64,000 nt of DNA from Paenibacillus dendritiformis (lineage in GTDB: Bacteria > Bacillota > Bacilli > Paenibacillales > Paenibacillaceae). Of this stretch, positions 63,326-64,000 are shown piece after piece. Both the position numbers and the translations under genes were made by a program. Every line of letters starts with the position of its first letter. Positions within the stretch are counted from its first letter, which is position 1. Under the pieces are notes generated by a model, which worked only from the letters and a program-made list of their open reading frames with translations, did not search any database and was not told the DNA's origin. The stretch is taken from positions 3,658,501 through 3,722,500 of the forward strand of contig NZ_AP025344.1 of NCBI RefSeq assembly GCF_021654795.1. The letters are read 5' to 3'.

Positions 63326-63353
63326 AAAAAACCCTTCGGAATCCTCCGAAGGG
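63326..63353 (-). terminator. Terminator in the rib leader
   Basis: Perfect 9-bp stem CCCTTCGGA/TCCGAAGGG with a 4-base loop (63332-63353) followed by six T residues on the minus strand, about 43 bases before ribD. Probably the regulated off-switch of the FMN element, about 200 nt after the aptamer. Confidence 0.8.
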
Positions 63354-63552
63354 CTAGGTTGTTGAGCTTACAGGTATGTACTCTTTTTCATCATAGCACA
63401 GTCAAATAAACAGTCCGGCATCTTCGCAAAAATGAGACGGAACGCAACCGCCTTCCCGCGTACGACAAATAAACCGGCTGAATCGGCAACTGAAAAAACT
63501 ATGTGAAAAAAAGAACTAAAAGAGTTAAAAAGAAAACTCTTCTCCTGACGCC

Positions 63553-63706
63553 CTTCTCCCATCCAGACTATACTGTCGGTTCTGGATTTGCACCAGATCC
63601 ACCGTTCGAACGAAGTTCGCCCGGGTCACGGACTAAGGAAGGCGGTAGCCGTCAACAGCGCTACCCTTCCATCACCGCCGGTCGGGAATTGCACCCTGCC
63701 CTGAAG
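63553..63706 (-). promoter_or_regulatory. FMN riboswitch (RFN element)
   Basis: Minus strand, about 154 nt. It runs from CTTCAGGGCAGGGTGCAATT through CCCGACCGGCGGT, CCGTGACCCG, GGTGGATCTGGTGCAAATCC and ends GATGGGAGAAG, all conserved RFN parts. Binds FMN and should terminate transcription of ribD-ribE-ribBA-ribH. Between it and the terminator a second weak hairpin AAGAGTT/AACTCTT (63522-63543) is followed by TTAGTTCTTTTTTT. Confidence 0.95.
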
Positions 63707-63753
63707 GTTCAGCAGATATCATATTAAGTAACCGCCATGCGATTACGTAACGG

Positions 63754-63782
63754 ATCTTATCACTTCGCGCGGAAAAAGGCAA
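63754..63782 (-). promoter_or_regulatory. rib operon promoter
   Basis: TTGCCT (63777-63782), 17 bases, TAAGAT (63754-63759) on the minus strand, about 45 bases before the riboswitch. Confidence 0.6.
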
Positions 63783-63791
63783 GGCCATACC

Positions 63792-64000
63792 TCACCTTCT
63801 CCGCCGGACCGCACTCACGAGTACATAGGCAGCCAATACGAGCGCCACTCCGATCGAGTCGACCGCCACGTCGGCGAGATGCCCGGTCCGCCCGGGCACG
63901 AAGGTCTGGTGCCACTCATCGGAACAGGCGTATAAGATGGCAATCAGGCCGCTCCCCGCCGCTATCAGGCCCTTCGAACGGACGCGGGCCGAGAACGTCA
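63792..64000 (-). CDS. VanZ-family membrane protein, C-terminal part (cut by window edge)
   Basis: The last 69 codons of a minus-strand gene, with stop at 63792-63794. ACSDEWHQTFVPGRTGHLAD and VAVDSIGVALVLAAYVLV match the DExHQ-x-F-x-PGR-x-G-x3-D-x4-D pattern of VanZ-like proteins. Membrane protein of unclear role; the name comes from a teicoplanin-resistance gene but does not imply resistance here. Confidence 0.82.
   Translation of the reverse strand, partial: TFSARVRSKGLIAAGSGLIAILYACSDEWHQTFVPGRTGHLADVAVDSIGVALVLAAYVLVSAVRRRR

Noticed and set aside
63792..64000. Glycopeptide resistance determinant
   Set aside because: VanZ-like membrane proteins are widespread and unlinked to resistance in most genomes; no vanA/H/X-type genes are adjacent.

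Overview
The window looks like a chromosomal segment of a Paenibacillus-type, endospore-forming Firmicute, probably one of the GC-richer species. Evidence: sporulation genes (spoIVA, spoVIF, spmA/spmB, ypeB, ytfJ and a dacB-type carboxypeptidase), strong AGGAGG-type ribosome sites, SigA-like and sporulation-sigma-like promoters, a T-box, an FMN riboswitch and a TRAP system. Gene order closely follows the Bacillus subtilis rib-scp-dacB-spm-rlu-res-serA-ypb-gudB-ypeB-cmk-ypfD-der-gpsA-spoIVA-hbs-mtrB-hep-ndk-cheR-aro-trp-hisC-tyrA region, read here from right to left. Everything is on the minus strand except serA. The species call is inference; no rRNA or tRNA gene is present to check it.

Left part (1-21 kb): the start of an ECF sigma factor; a promoter-plus-terminator unit that looks like a small RNA gene; an APH-fold kinase; the aroC-aroB-aroH-trpEDCFBA-hisC-tyrA supraoperon; cheR; ndk; and a menaquinone cluster (hepS-menG-ubiA/mqnP-ubiX-mqnA-hepT) that carries mqnA, pointing to the futalosine route. 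The trp part has its own promoter, an 11-triplet NAG site for TRAP right at the predicted transcript start, and an intrinsic terminator before trpE. The gene for TRAP (mtrB) lies 11 kb away at 21.6-21.8 kb.

Middle part (21-43 kb): hup, spoIVA, a lipoprotein, a four-gene unit of two 2Fe-2S ferredoxins, a nucleotidyltransferase-fold protein and a 41-residue small gene joined to its neighbours by ATGA overlaps; spoVIF, gpsA-plsY, der, an S1-domain protein, plsC, cmk, a PilZ protein, ypeB, a 49-residue Cys-rich protein, prsW, glutamate dehydrogenase, mecB, a phosphoesterase and a CPBP protease.

Right part (43-64 kb): serA behind a T-box leader, convergent with resABCDE (cytochrome c maturation and the ResDE two-component system); rluB; a repeat-filled kilobase; spmA/spmB/dacB; ytfJ; a DUF2953 protein; a UPF0173 hydrolase; scpA/scpB; and ribD-ribE-ribBA-ribH behind an FMN riboswitch. 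A VanZ-like gene runs off the right edge. Gene-free stretches at 34.6-35.3 kb and 52.2-53.2 kb hold two copies of one dispersed repeat, and 25.1-25.4 kb holds a short element with inverted ends. I saw no CRISPR array, prophage or complete insertion sequence. The least conventional items are the TRAP leader layout, the small RNA-like unit, the coupled 41-residue gene and the repeat family.
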